This document shows, piece after piece, positions 43,328-51,621 of a stretch of DNA of 64,000 nucleotides (positions are counted from its first letter, which is position 1; each line of letters starts with the position of its first letter). The notes beneath the pieces are model-generated. The model ran no database searches. It saw only the letters and a program-made list of their open reading frames with translations, and had not been told where the DNA came from. Where the stretch lies: assembly GCF_000196235.1 (NCBI RefSeq), contig NC_008539.1, positions 32,489 through 96,488 on the forward strand. Direction: 5' to 3'. This DNA comes from Arthrobacter sp. FB24. Its GTDB lineage: Bacteria > Actinomycetota > Actinomycetes > Actinomycetales > Micrococcaceae. A program made the position numbers and the translations under genes.

Positions 43328-44716
43328 ATGAATATGAAATCCGACCCCGGGGCGACACTGGCCGTGCGTGATCTGGTTCCGTTCCGGACCGCGGTGCGGA
43401 CCTGGTTCCTGATTTCGCTGGAGACCTTCGGAGGTCCCGCTGGCCAGATCGCGGTGATGCAGCGCGTCCTCGTGGATGAGAAGCGGTGGATCGGGCATAG
43501 GAGGTTCCAGCACGCGCTAAACTTCTGCGTCCTGTTGCCGGGACCGGAGGCCCAGCAGCTGGCCATCTATATCGGGTGGCTGCTCAACGGCAGGCTGGGC
43601 GGACTCGTCGCCGGAGTCCTGTTCGTGTTGCCGGGTATGGTTGCGCTGCTGGTACTCTCCGTCATCTACGTTGCCTTCGGTACGGTCCCGGTCATCATGG
43701 CGGTGTTCGCGGGGGTGGCTGCCGCGACCCTGCCGATTGTGGCCCAGGCCGTGGTCCGGGTGGGAAAGCGGGCACTGTCCCACCCGGTCCTGGCTGCCCT
43801 GGCGTTGGCGGCCTTCGTGGCGTTGGCGTCCTTTGCCGTACCGTTCCCGGCCGTCATCGCCGCTGCGGGCCTCGCCGGCTGGGTCCTGAACCGTGCCGCC
43901 CCCGGGGCGATTGTCGCGGGCCCGGAGAAGGACGGGGCGGACACCGTCCCGCCGGTCATCGCGGATGACGCGCTGCATGCCGACCGGCTCTCGGGTGCGC
44001 GGACGGGCCTGATCCTGGCGGCCGGTCTGGTGCTGTGGTTCCTGCCCATTGTGGCCGTCGTGTTGTGGACCGGCCCCGGGTCGGCCCTGACCCAGCAGGG
44101 CCTGTTCTTTTCTGGCGCCGCAGTGGTCACCTTCGGCGGGGCGTATGCGGTCCTGTCCTATATCGCCCAACAGGCGGTGGATGTCTTCCACTGGCTTTCC
44201 CCCGGAGAGATGGTCCGCGGTCTGGCCCTGGCGGAAACCACGCCAGGGCCCCTGATCATGGTCGTGCAGTTCGTCGCGTTCGTCGGCGCGTACCGCCACC
44301 CGGGGAACCTTGATCCCTGGGTGGCTGCTTTCATCGGGGCGCTGCTGACCACCTGGGTGACGTTCGTTCCCTGTTTCCTGTTCATCTTCCTCGGCGCTCC
44401 GTACGTTGAACGGCTCCGGGACAACAGGACGCTGGCCGGAATCCTGGCGGGCATTACCGCCGCCGTCGTCGGCGTCATCGCGAACCTGGCCCTGTACTTC
44501 GCCGTCGATGTCTTCTTTTCACAGACAACGGCACTGGACTGGGGTCCGGTTCACCTGAGGCTGCCGGACCCGGGAGCGGTGAACCCCGTGGCAGCCGTGA
44601 TTGCTGCCGCCGCCGGGCTGATGATCTTCAGGTTCCGTTTCTCGGCCCTGCGCACCATAGGAGTCTGTGCCGTGCTGGGCCTCGGCGCCGGACTGGCCGG
44701 CCTGCCTTTGGGCTGA
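43328..44716 (+). CDS. chrA: Chromate transporter ChrA
   Basis: An exporter of chromate from the cytoplasm, 462 residues with two homologous chromate-transport domains. The first domain has the conserved FGGPAGQIAVMQRVLVDEKR near residue 38 and LPGPEAQQLAIYIGW near 80. The second has FGGAYAVLSYIAQQAVD near 260 and LAETTPGPLIMVVQFVAF near 300. About ten to twelve hydrophobic segments. A palindromic operator at 43194-43209 lies upstream. This is the only intact chrA in the window; a truncated second copy lies at 46346. Confidence 0.95.
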   Translation: MNMKSDPGATLAVRDLVPFRTAVRTWFLISLETFGGPAGQIAVMQRVLVDEKRWIGHRRFQHALNFCVLLPGPEAQQLAIYIGWLLNGRLGGLVAGVLFVLPGMVALLVLSVIYVAFGTVPVIMAVFAGVAAATLPIVAQAVVRVGKRALSHPVLAALALAAFVALASFAVPFPAVIAAAGLAGWVLNRAAPGAIVAGPEKDGADTVPPVIADDALHADRLSGARTGLILAAGLVLWFLPIVAVVLWTGPGSALTQQGLFFSGAAVVTFGGAYAVLSYIAQQAVDVFHWLSPGEMVRGLALAETTPGPLIMVVQFVAFVGAYRHPGNLDPWVAAFIGALLTTWVTFVPCFLFIFLGAPYVERLRDNRTLAGILAGITAAVVGVIANLALYFAVDVFFSQTTALDWGPVHLRLPDPGAVNPVAAVIAAAAGLMIFRFRFSALRTIGVCAVLGLGAGLAGLPLG

Positions 44717-44765
44717 CCCTCAGTCCAGTCGCGACGACGGGCGAGGGGCAGCCTTCCGGCGGTGA

Positions 44766-45614
44766 TCAGAGGCGGTTGTTTCCGTGCAGGAGGGCGTGGC
44801 GCTGGTGTTCGTACAGCCCGTCGAACAGGGTTCGGGTGAGCGTGAGGACCTCATCGTCGCCGGCGACCAGCGAGAGCCCGCGGCAGATGACATCAAGTCC
44901 CGGCGCCTCGGGGGAGTCGAACTTGTCATCGGCCAGGTCGGCCTCGTGCACCATGTGCGCGATCTGCCACAGCACGGGATCGGTGAGTTCGTAGCGGCGC
45001 AGGATGGTTTTCGAAGCTGCAGTCATCACCGTGATGGGACAGGTCCGCGCAGCGCATGTCGAAGGCGGTGGCATCGGCGGGCACGGCCGCCGGGTCGTGG
45101 ACGAACACGAAGCGGGCGTCGGGGTCGATGCAGCGCCGGATCAGCCGTGCACAGGCCGCACGGTCCACGTGCACGCCGGCCCTTGTCGCCCATTTCACGG
45201 CGCCGCTTCCAGGGCCCGGCCAAGCCCGCGATGGCCGCGGCCGCGGTGTCCCGTTCGGGCGGGGGAAAATAATCGCGCTGCTGGATCCGGTGCAGTTCGC
45301 GGCGCAGCCGCCGTGACGTCTTCATCCGTCCGGCCTCGTCGTCCAGCCCCGCCTGGGCGGCTTCGTCCGCGACCTGCCGGTATTCCCCGGCGATGCTTTC
45401 TCCTGGGCCGGGGAGTCAGGGCTGCCGGTCCAGATCTGCGCTTCCCCTCCGGCCTGGAGGACTTCCTCAGCCACCCATTCGAGCTGTTCACGTGTCCGTC
45501 CAGGATCTGTCCGGCCCCGATTCGGCGCAGCCGGCGCCAGACCGAAATCCGGGGCGTCGATGGTTCGCAGGGGATTCGGTACGCCAGCAGGACCCAGTCA
45601 GCTCGGCTCACCAA
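44766..45614 (-). pseudogene. Degenerate ChrB (N- and C-terminal parts)
   Basis: A decayed copy of the chrB pair. The N-terminal part starts MVSRADWVLLAYRIP... and needs at least two frame changes to be read through EQLEWVAEEVLQAGGEA, EYRQVADEAAQAGLDDEAGR and LRRELHRIQQRDYFPPPERD. The C-terminal part, MKWATRAGVHVDRAAC..., changes frame at SFE/KTILRRY because of an extra A in a GAAAACC run. It matches the intact genes at 48031-48974 throughout. Multiple lesions favour true pseudogenisation here rather than a single sequencing error. Confidence 0.8.
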
Positions 45615-45668
45615 TTCATCGTAGGAGGACCGGTAATCCTCCGCAACGGCGCGCCTGCGCCGGCGGCA

Positions 45669-46037
45669 TCAGTAGAGGAAGACATCAACGACCAGGGCCG
45701 CGGCCGCGGCCGCCAGTGCAAGATAAGCGAGCTTCGGCGCCGGGTCTTTCCTGCCCGCGCCGAGCATCAGGGCAACTCCCGCGCCTGCCAGCGTAAAGAT
45801 CCCGGATCCGGTGTCCTGCCAGCTGATCGGGAAAAGGAGGAACGGCAGGTCATGGGAAAACAGGTCAAGGGCCCCGGTCCAGGTGAGGATTGAATTCCAG
45901 AATACCGGCATGACAAATGCGGCACCGGCAACGGTGGCCAGCACGGAGACGCGGCGTTCCTTCAGGAACACGGCGGTCACAGCCAGCGCCACAAGAGCCG
46001 ACAGGAACGCGCCGAGGAGCATTTGGAGAGGATTCAT
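45669..46037 (-). CDS. Small polytopic membrane protein, chromate block
   Basis: A 122-residue protein with four hydrophobic helices and no recognised family. Its start lies about 30 bases from the large palindrome at 46068-46099, so it is probably chromate-regulated. The protein at 47613-47945 has a similar size and helix plan and may be a distant paralogue from duplication of the block. Function unknown. Confidence 0.6.
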   Translation of the reverse strand: MNPLQMLLGAFLSALVALAVTAVFLKERRVSVLATVAGAAFVMPVFWNSILTWTGALDLFSHDLPFLLFPISWQDTGSGIFTLAGAGVALMLGAGRKDPAPKLAYLALAAAAAALVVDVFLY

Positions 46038-46067
46038 CTGAGCTTTCGCGGTCGTTGGGAAGGGCCG

Positions 46068-46099
46068 CTTATTATTGTAACCGTGGTTGCAATAATAAG
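46068..46099. promoter_or_regulatory. Chromate-regulon palindrome, site 2 (extended)
   Basis: CTTATTATTGTAACC (46068-46082) and GGTTGCAATAATAAG (46085-46099) pair over 15 bases with one mismatch. The core GTAACC-GT-GGTTGC is at 46077-46090. It lies between divergent genes and is the longest copy in the window. Confidence 0.65.
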
Positions 46100-46174
46100 C
46101 GGAGCCTTGTTGCTTGCAATATATCCGCCTGGCCGAACGGGGACTCCTTGCTACGCCGGCACGGGAAGACGAGG

Positions 46175-46345
46175 ATGTTCATGATGCCGGTACTGCTGGT
46201 TCTGACGACCATGCTCGCGGGCTGCTCTCCTTCGGCCCCGCAGGGGCGGCGGCAGCTTCCGCTGCGACAGGTTCAGGATGTTCCGTTGCCGGGAGGAGCC
46301 ATCCGTCTGGACTATCAGGCTATCGATCCGGCCGCCAAGAGACTC
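46175..46345 (+). pseudogene. Truncated YncE-like lipoprotein
   Basis: MFMMPVLLVLTTMLAGCSPS with a lipobox and the following LPLRQVQDVPLPGGAIRLDY matches the start of the intact beta-propeller lipoprotein at 46561-47595 (LPLTQVQDIALPGAASRLDY). Coding similarity stops at about 46345, exactly where a truncated chrA on the other strand begins. It is therefore a recombination remnant, downstream of the large palindrome. Confidence 0.72.
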
Positions 46346-46564
46346 CAGGGCGACGCCGTCGAGGAAATCCTTGCGTCCCATCCAGCGGCACTTCTCGACG
46401 AGGTCCCGTTGCATGTAGCCCGCGGTGGCGATCGGACCGCCGAACCCGGTCGTGCCCAGGTGCAAGAAGCACAGGATGAAGCGGCCGAACGGCACCGGCG
46501 CTATGGCTGGTTCAAGGGTCTCGTCCCCGGCGCCGCCCCGGGCCGGTCCGTCGCCGGGGGTCAC
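46346..46564 (-). pseudogene. Truncated ChrA (N-terminal fragment)
   Basis: About 73 residues match the ChrA N terminus (FILCFLHLGTTGFGGPIATA and the following QRDLVEKCRWMGRKDFLDG). Coding similarity ends at 46346 where the oppositely oriented yncE fragment begins. The GTG start overlaps the stop of the intact yncE-like gene, so the ancestral order was membrane protein, yncE-like, chrA in one operon. Confidence 0.75.
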
Positions 46565-47595
46565 GGTTTGGGCTCCATGATGCGCATCACCGGGTGGCCG
46601 TCGATGTTTTCCAGCGGGAAGTAGACCTGGTGGGTAACCTGGTCGACGGCGACGGTGTGGGCGTTGTCGGCGAGTTTGCCGGACGCCTTGGGTGTCAGGG
46701 TGCGGTTCTGTTCGTCGAAGACATTGACGATGCCGGACTCCGAGGCGACGTAGAGGCGGTGCAGTCCCGTATCGAAGGCGAGCACGTCCGGGTTGTCGCC
46801 GGTGTCGAACCGGGCGGTGACCTGTTTGGTGTCCAGGTCCAGGACCAGGAGTTTCGCGCTGCCCTCGCAGGCGACGAACGCCAGCTTGTTGGCCCCGTCG
46901 ACGTAGAGGCCGTGGTTGCTGGTGCAGTCCGGGACCGGGATTCTGTCGGTGACCGTGTCAGTGTCCGGGTCGATGATGGCGAGCTCGTTGCGGTCCTGGA
47001 CGTTGACCAGGACCGTCCCGCTGGAGGGGTCGTAGATGCTGTTGCCTGCTTCCCCGCCGATCTCGATCGGGGCCTTCGCGGTGTTCGTGGCGAGGTCGAT
47101 CACCGTTTCGGCGTGGTCGTGTTCGTTGGAGACGTAGGCCTTGCCGTGGACCGGGTCGTAGGCGATCCCGTCCGGCGTGTTCCCTGCCGGGACCCGGGCG
47201 GTCACCTTGAGGGTGTTGGTGTCGATGAGGGCGACTTCGTTGGTTCCCGAAACGGCGGCCAGGAGGAGATGCCGGTCGGGCGCGAGGGTGACACCGTGAA
47301 CCGAGGGTGTCCCCGGCACCGTCCCCGCCACCGTGCCTCTGGCCAGGTCGACGGCGTGGACGGTGCCGTCGCCGAGGTGGGCGATGTAGAGCCGCTTCGC
47401 CCCGGCGTCGAGGGCTTGGTAGTCGAGCCTGCTCGCCGCGCCGGGCAGGGCGATGTCCTGGACCTGGGTCAACGGCAGCGCCGACGCCGGGGCCGGTCCC
47501 GAGCAGGCACTCAGGGATGCCGGTAGCAGCAGGGCCAGCAGCCCTGCGGCGATCAACGCGGTCTTCGCGGGCCTGCGCGATAGTGTCGGTCCCAT
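46561..47595 (-). CDS. YncE-like beta-propeller lipoprotein
   Basis: A 344-residue exported protein. The signal peptide ends in a lipobox (SLSAC), and the rest forms YVTN/YncE-type beta-propeller blades with repeated motifs (TPDGIAYDPVHGKAYVSNEH, NSIYDPSSGTVLVNVQDRNE, LAFDTGLHRLYVASESG). Such proteins are found with chromate loci in Arthrobacter relatives; the role is unknown, perhaps binding or sensing at the cell surface. It follows the small membrane gene (47613-47945) closely and overlaps the truncated chrA. Confidence 0.8.
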   Translation of the reverse strand: MGPTLSRRPAKTALIAAGLLALLLPASLSACSGPAPASALPLTQVQDIALPGAASRLDYQALDAGAKRLYIAHLGDGTVHAVDLARGTVAGTVPGTPSVHGVTLAPDRHLLLAAVSGTNEVALIDTNTLKVTARVPAGNTPDGIAYDPVHGKAYVSNEHDHAETVIDLATNTAKAPIEIGGEAGNSIYDPSSGTVLVNVQDRNELAIIDPDTDTVTDRIPVPDCTSNHGLYVDGANKLAFVACEGSAKLLVLDLDTKQVTARFDTGDNPDVLAFDTGLHRLYVASESGIVNVFDEQNRTLTPKASGKLADNAHTVAVDQVTHQVYFPLENIDGHPVMRIMEPKP

Positions 47596-47612
47596 GGCTG
47601 TCTCCGTTCCGG

Positions 47613-47945
47613 TCAGAGGATGATGACGTTGGTGATGAATGCGACCAGGCCGCCGACCACCGCGGGAAGGGCCCGGCGGCCCAGTTCCCGGTGGACGGAG
47701 GCGACGACGGCCGGCGGCAGGGCGCCGGCGATCAGGCACCCCGCGTCCCCCACGCTGACGGCGGGCATGAAGTCCTCGTTCAGCGAGAACGCGTTGGCCA
47801 GTATCCGCCAGGCGATGACGGCCAGCAGCGTGCCCGCCGCGGCCGCGGCAAGATCCGCAACCGGCCAGCGGGCATACCTGCAGGCAAGGGCCACCGCGGC
47901 CGCCGCGATAACAGCGGAGATCACAATAAGCACGGGCGAAATCAT
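47613..47945 (-). CDS. Small polytopic membrane protein, chromate block
   Basis: A 110-residue protein with three or four hydrophobic helices (MISPVLIVISAVIAAAAVAL at the start and VVGGLVAFITNVIIL at the end) and FSLNEDFMPAVSVGDAG in the middle. No named family. It is the first gene of a minus-strand unit running into the YncE-like lipoprotein, divergent from chrB, and shares the palindrome at 48011-48024. Confidence 0.6.
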   Translation of the reverse strand: MISPVLIVISAVIAAAAVALACRYARWPVADLAAAAAGTLLAVIAWRILANAFSLNEDFMPAVSVGDAGCLIAGALPPAVVASVHRELGRRALPAVVGGLVAFITNVIIL

Positions 47946-48010
47946 GGGCGTCCTCCTGAAGCCTCGATGGCGGCGAGCACCGCATCCGGCCTGAACCATA
48001 CCAGTTCAAG

Positions 48011-48024
48011 GTAACCACGGTTAC
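48011..48024. promoter_or_regulatory. Chromate-regulon palindrome, site 3 (perfect)
   Basis: GTAACC-AC-GGTTAC, a perfect 6-base inverted repeat ending 6 bases before the chrB ATG and about 65 bases from the divergent membrane gene. A site this close to the start codon suggests repression of a nearly leaderless transcript. Confidence 0.68.
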
Positions 48025-48030
48025 AATTAT

Positions 48031-48546
48031 ATGGTGAAGAGTGAACCATTGATACCCGGCGGCTGGGTCCTGTTGAACTACCGGATGCCCCGCATCCCGT
48101 CCGGTCCGAGAGTCGCCATCTGGAGGCGGCTGCAGGCCCTGGGCGTCGCACAGCTCGGTGACGGGCTCGTCGCCCTCCCGGCCGACGCCCGCACCCGGGA
48201 GCACTTCGACTGGATCGCGGCCGAAGTCAGACAGGCGGGCGGAACCGCCGGCCTGTGGTTGAGCCAGCCCGCGTCCCTGGGGCAGGAGCGTGAGATCGCT
48301 GCAGGGATGGCCGCCGACCGTGCCCGGGAATACGAGGACGTCACGGCCGCTGCACACGCGGCCACGGCCCTGGATGCAACCGAACGCGCCAGGGCCGTGA
48401 AGCGGCTCCGTGCCGAGCTGCGCCGGATCGGCCGGCGCGACTACTTCCCGCCCCGGGAACGCGACACTGCCCACGCCGCCGTCACCGGCCTCGCCACCGC
48501 GGAGCTTCCCGCCCGCGCCATCAGCCCCTCGGGAGGACAGCCATGA
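48031..48546 (+). CDS. chrB: Chromate-responsive regulator, ChrB N-terminal domain protein
   Basis: A 171-residue protein corresponding to the N-terminal half of ChrB, the chromate-sensing regulator. It starts LIPGGWVLLNYRMPRIPSGP and contains WRRLQALGVAQLGDGLVAL, resembling the winged-helix PaaX-like region. In Arthrobacter and relatives the halves are separate genes, as here. Its stop overlaps the ATG of the C-terminal gene. The operator at 48011-48024 lies just upstream. It is the best candidate for the protein that binds the GTAACC palindromes. Confidence 0.85.
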   Translation: MVKSEPLIPGGWVLLNYRMPRIPSGPRVAIWRRLQALGVAQLGDGLVALPADARTREHFDWIAAEVRQAGGTAGLWLSQPASLGQEREIAAGMAADRAREYEDVTAAAHAATALDATERARAVKRLRAELRRIGRRDYFPPRERDTAHAAVTGLATAELPARAISPSGGQP

Positions 48547-48974
48547 AGTGGGCCACCCGCACCGGCGTCCACGTTGACCGGGCCGCCTGCGCCTGGCTGA
48601 TCCGCAGGAACATCGACACCGCCTGCGAGTTCGTCTTCGTGGCGGACCCCGCCGAGGTCCCCGCCGACGCGGTGCCCTTCGACATGCCCGGCGTGGACCT
48701 GACCCACCACGGCCACGACTGCACCTTCGAAACCATGCTGCGCCGCTACGAGATCCAGGATCCCGTCCTGTGGAAACTCGCCGAAATCATCCACGAAGCC
48801 GACATCGACGACGAACGCTTCGACGCACCCGCCGCACCCGGCCTGGACATCATCATCCGCGGACTCTCCATGACCCTGAACGACCAACAGACACTCGCCG
48901 TGTGCGGCCCCATCCTGGACGGCCTCTACGACTACCTCAAACGATCCCTCATCCTCGGCCGCGAACCCTCCTGA
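48543..48974 (+). CDS. chrB: ChrB C-terminal domain protein
   Basis: A 143-residue protein matching the ChrB C-terminal domain. MKWATRTGVHVDRAACAWLI at the start and DLTHHGHDCTFETMLRRYEI in the middle are conserved, with histidines and cysteines that could hold metal or sense chromate. It overlaps the upstream chrB-N gene. Two further degenerate copies of this domain occur at 44766-45198 and about 55388-55596, showing repeated duplication. Confidence 0.85.
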   Translation: MKWATRTGVHVDRAACAWLIRRNIDTACEFVFVADPAEVPADAVPFDMPGVDLTHHGHDCTFETMLRRYEIQDPVLWKLAEIIHEADIDDERFDAPAAPGLDIIIRGLSMTLNDQQTLAVCGPILDGLYDYLKRSLILGREPS

Positions 48975-49040
48975 CCGCGACAGGCCGGATATGCACGTCA
49001 TGCCGCAAGCTCCGGGTCCCCGCCGGCACGCCGCAGGAAT

Positions 49041-49054
49041 GAAACCGTGGTTAC
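49041..49054. promoter_or_regulatory. Chromate-regulon palindrome, site 4
   Basis: GAAACC-GT-GGTTAC, one mismatch from the consensus, followed by AATAAAA, about 64 bases before the start of the malate:quinone oxidoreductase gene. It places that operon in the same presumed regulon. Confidence 0.58.
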
Positions 49055-49117
49055 AATAAAATCGGAATGGGCCGACCGGTAGCCGACAGGCTCCCCCCAC
49101 CCCTTGACTGGAGTCTG

Positions 49118-50671
49118 ATGATGACCGCAGAGATGCGAACCGAGACCGCCCCCGCCGAGTACGCCGACGTTGTCCTGGTCGGCGCGGGAATCATGAGCAT
49201 GACGCTCGGAGTGCTCCTGAAAGAACTTCAGCCCAGCTGGAGCATTGCCGTGGTGGAGCGTCTGGGAAGCGCCGGGGGTGAAAGTTCGGACTCCTGGAAC
49301 AACGCAGGCACGGGACACGCGGCCCTGTGTGAACTGAACTACACCCCCGCAGGCAGGGACGGAACGGTATCCCCGGACAAGGCGATCGCGATCAACGAAC
49401 AGTTCCAGGTCTCGCTGCAGTTCTGGGCCCACCTCGCCGCCACCGGCAGGGTCGGCGCACCGAAAACGTTCATCAACCCGGTACCGCACATGAGTTTCGT
49501 CTGGGGAGGGCAGGCCACGGACTATCTTCACCGCCGGTATGAGGCACTGAAGCCGCAGCCCCTGTTCAGCACCATGGAGTTCTCCGACCGGGCCGACCAG
49601 CTGGAGGAGTGGACGCCTCTGGTCATGACAGGACGCCGCGCCGTTCAGCCCGTGGCGGGCTCCCGCGTGGCCGGCGGAACCGACGTCGATTTCGGAGCGC
49701 TGAGCCGCACCATGGCAGGCTTCCTGCAACGCAACGGCGCGGAACTCAACTTCGAGCACGAGGTCACGGACCTGGCCCGCGACACCAATGGCCGCTGGGA
49801 CGTCTCCGTGCACAACCTCGGGTCAGGACGACGAGCGAAAATCAGGTCCCGGTTCGTGTTCATCGGCGCCGGGGGTGGAGCGCTGCATCTTCTCCAGCGC
49901 TCCGGCATTCCCGAGGGCAGAGGCTTCGGCGGATTCCCGGTCTCGGGCCAGTTCCTGCGCTGCACAAAAGATGAAATCGTCCGGGCGCACCACGCGAAAG
50001 TCTACGGGCAGGCCTCCGTCGGCGCTCCCCCCATGTCCGTTCCGCACCTGGACACGAGGGTCGTTGATGGAAAACGGTCCCTGCTGTTCGGCCCGTATGC
50101 CGGGTTCACCAGCCGGTTCCTCAAGAGCGGGTCCCTGCTGGATCTGCCCCGTTCCATCCGGCCCTCGAACCTCGGCCCCATGCTCGCGGTCGCCCGGGAC
50201 AACCTCGACCTTTCCAGATACCTGCTGGGAGAGGTCCTGAAAAGCCGGGAGGCAAAGATCCGCACGCTGACGGACTACATGCCCACAGCCCAGGACGCCG
50301 ATTGGGACCTGATCACGGCGGGCCAGCGGGTTCAGATCATCAGGAAAGACCCGACCAGGGGCGGAGCGCTGCAGTTCGGGACTGAGCTCATCACCTCCGG
50401 CGACGGGTCTCTTGCCGCCCTTCTGGGCGCCTCCCCCGGCGCTTCGACCTCAGTGTCGATCGTGCTGGATCTGCTCGAACGCAGCTTCCCTCAGCAGTTC
50501 CCCCGCTGGCAGCCCCGGCTGACGGACATGATCCCCGGATACGGACACCGGCTCAACGACAACCCGGCGCTGGCCGAGGAAGTGCTCGCCCGCACCGGCG
50601 CTGCGCTGCAACTTCACCCCGGCAGCGGGGACGGCAACCAGGGCGGGGGTGCTGCCCGTGGGGCGCGCTGA
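49118..50671 (+). CDS. mqo: Malate:quinone oxidoreductase
   Basis: A membrane-associated FAD enzyme oxidising malate to oxaloacetate and passing electrons to quinone. The FAD-binding start [17 protein letters not shown] and the family motifs [19 protein letters not shown] and PHMSFVWG are present, with the usual length of about 517 residues. The ATG at 49118 (or 49121) has a ggag site; an in-frame ATG at 49067 is less likely. A gene of this kind (chrJ) is part of the Arthrobacter chromate determinant. Site 4 of the palindrome lies upstream. Confidence 0.9.
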   Translation: MMTAEMRTETAPAEYADVVLVGAGIMSMTLGVLLKELQPSWSIAVVERLGSAGGESSDSWNNAGTGHAALCELNYTPAGRDGTVSPDKAIAINEQFQVSLQFWAHLAATGRVGAPKTFINPVPHMSFVWGGQATDYLHRRYEALKPQPLFSTMEFSDRADQLEEWTPLVMTGRRAVQPVAGSRVAGGTDVDFGALSRTMAGFLQRNGAELNFEHEVTDLARDTNGRWDVSVHNLGSGRRAKIRSRFVFIGAGGGALHLLQRSGIPEGRGFGGFPVSGQFLRCTKDEIVRAHHAKVYGQASVGAPPMSVPHLDTRVVDGKRSLLFGPYAGFTSRFLKSGSLLDLPRSIRPSNLGPMLAVARDNLDLSRYLLGEVLKSREAKIRTLTDYMPTAQDADWDLITAGQRVQIIRKDPTRGGALQFGTELITSGDGSLAALLGASPGASTSVSIVLDLLERSFPQQFPRWQPRLTDMIPGYGHRLNDNPALAEEVLARTGAALQLHPGSGDGNQGGGAARGAR

Positions 50672-51605
50672 TACGTACCTTCAACCCGGCGCCCCGGATC
50701 CGGTGCTTCCCAAGGACCTGGTCCTTGACCTGGCCGGACGGTTTCTTCCCGACGGAAACAACGGCGCCGATACGCGCTTCGACGTGGACGAGTCCGGCGG
50801 CGAAGCCCGGGCGTACATGCTCGGAAGTGGCATCGTCGTCAAGACACAGCGCCCCCACCGGCTGCGCCCGCGCACGAGCCTTGAGAAGGAAGCACACGTT
50901 CTGAGCCTGCTCGCAGGACCCCTGGCCGGGCGGATCCCGCGGCTGTTCGGCTACGGCAGGGAGGACACCGCGGCAGGCCCGGTGGAGTTTCTGGTGATGA
51001 GCAGGATCCGGGGATGCGCCGCCCTCCATGCCGGCCTTCCGGCGCGGGAGGCGCTGCTGGCCAGTTTGGCGGATGTCCTGCGCTCGGTCCACGCCGCCGA
51101 CGTTACCGGCCTTCGGGACAGCGGCCTGTTACCCGCCGACGTCGACTCAGCCGCCCTGCGCGGCCGTCTACAGCTCGGATTCGCCGATGCGTGCGACGGA
51201 TTCGCCGCACACCGCGACCGGTATGCCGGTGCGGGTGCCCCGGAACGGATCGCCATCGCGGCGGTCGATGCCCTCGCGGGCCTAACGGACGAATCACCGG
51301 TTCTGCTGCATTCCAATCCCGGGCCGACGCATGTCTTCGTCGGGGACGGCGGCCTCTGTACCGGGCTGATCGATTTCGGCGACGCCTATGCATCCCATCC
51401 GGCCCTGGACCTGCGCAGCTGGCCCGATCCGGCGGACCGCATCGTGCTCCATGAGGCCTATACCGGCGGCCGGCCGACCACCCGCGGGTTCGACGCAGTC
51501 TGGACGGTTGTCATGATCCTCGCGGACCTGAACGCGATGCTGCACAGGGCCGACCTTGCCGAGGCGGCCGGTCGCGATCTTGCCCTGCGTCTGGCGCAAC
51601 TGTGA
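50649..51605 (+). CDS. Aminoglycoside-phosphotransferase-like protein, catalytic loop altered
   Basis: A 318-residue protein with the APH/ChoK fold order: [19 protein letters not shown], then the catalytic-loop area [15 protein letters not shown], then [16 protein letters not shown]. The usual HGD of the catalytic loop is HSN, replacing the catalytic aspartate, while the metal-binding DFG remains. It may be a pseudokinase or bind a small molecule without phosphorylating it. It overlaps mqo by about 20 bases and precedes the ABC exporter genes, so it belongs to that operon. Confidence 0.72.
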   Translation: MLPVGRADTYLQPGAPDPVLPKDLVLDLAGRFLPDGNNGADTRFDVDESGGEARAYMLGSGIVVKTQRPHRLRPRTSLEKEAHVLSLLAGPLAGRIPRLFGYGREDTAAGPVEFLVMSRIRGCAALHAGLPAREALLASLADVLRSVHAADVTGLRDSGLLPADVDSAALRGRLQLGFADACDGFAAHRDRYAGAGAPERIAIAAVDALAGLTDESPVLLHSNPGPTHVFVGDGGLCTGLIDFGDAYASHPALDLRSWPDPADRIVLHEAYTGGRPTTRGFDAVWTVVMILADLNAMLHRADLAEAAGRDLALRLAQL

Positions 51606-51621
51606 GCAGCGGACCTGCCGT

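Noticed and set aside
46364..46560. Plus-strand continuation of the truncated yncE fragment
   Set aside because: Beyond 46345 the frame is antisense to the chrA fragment and no longer resembles a propeller protein.
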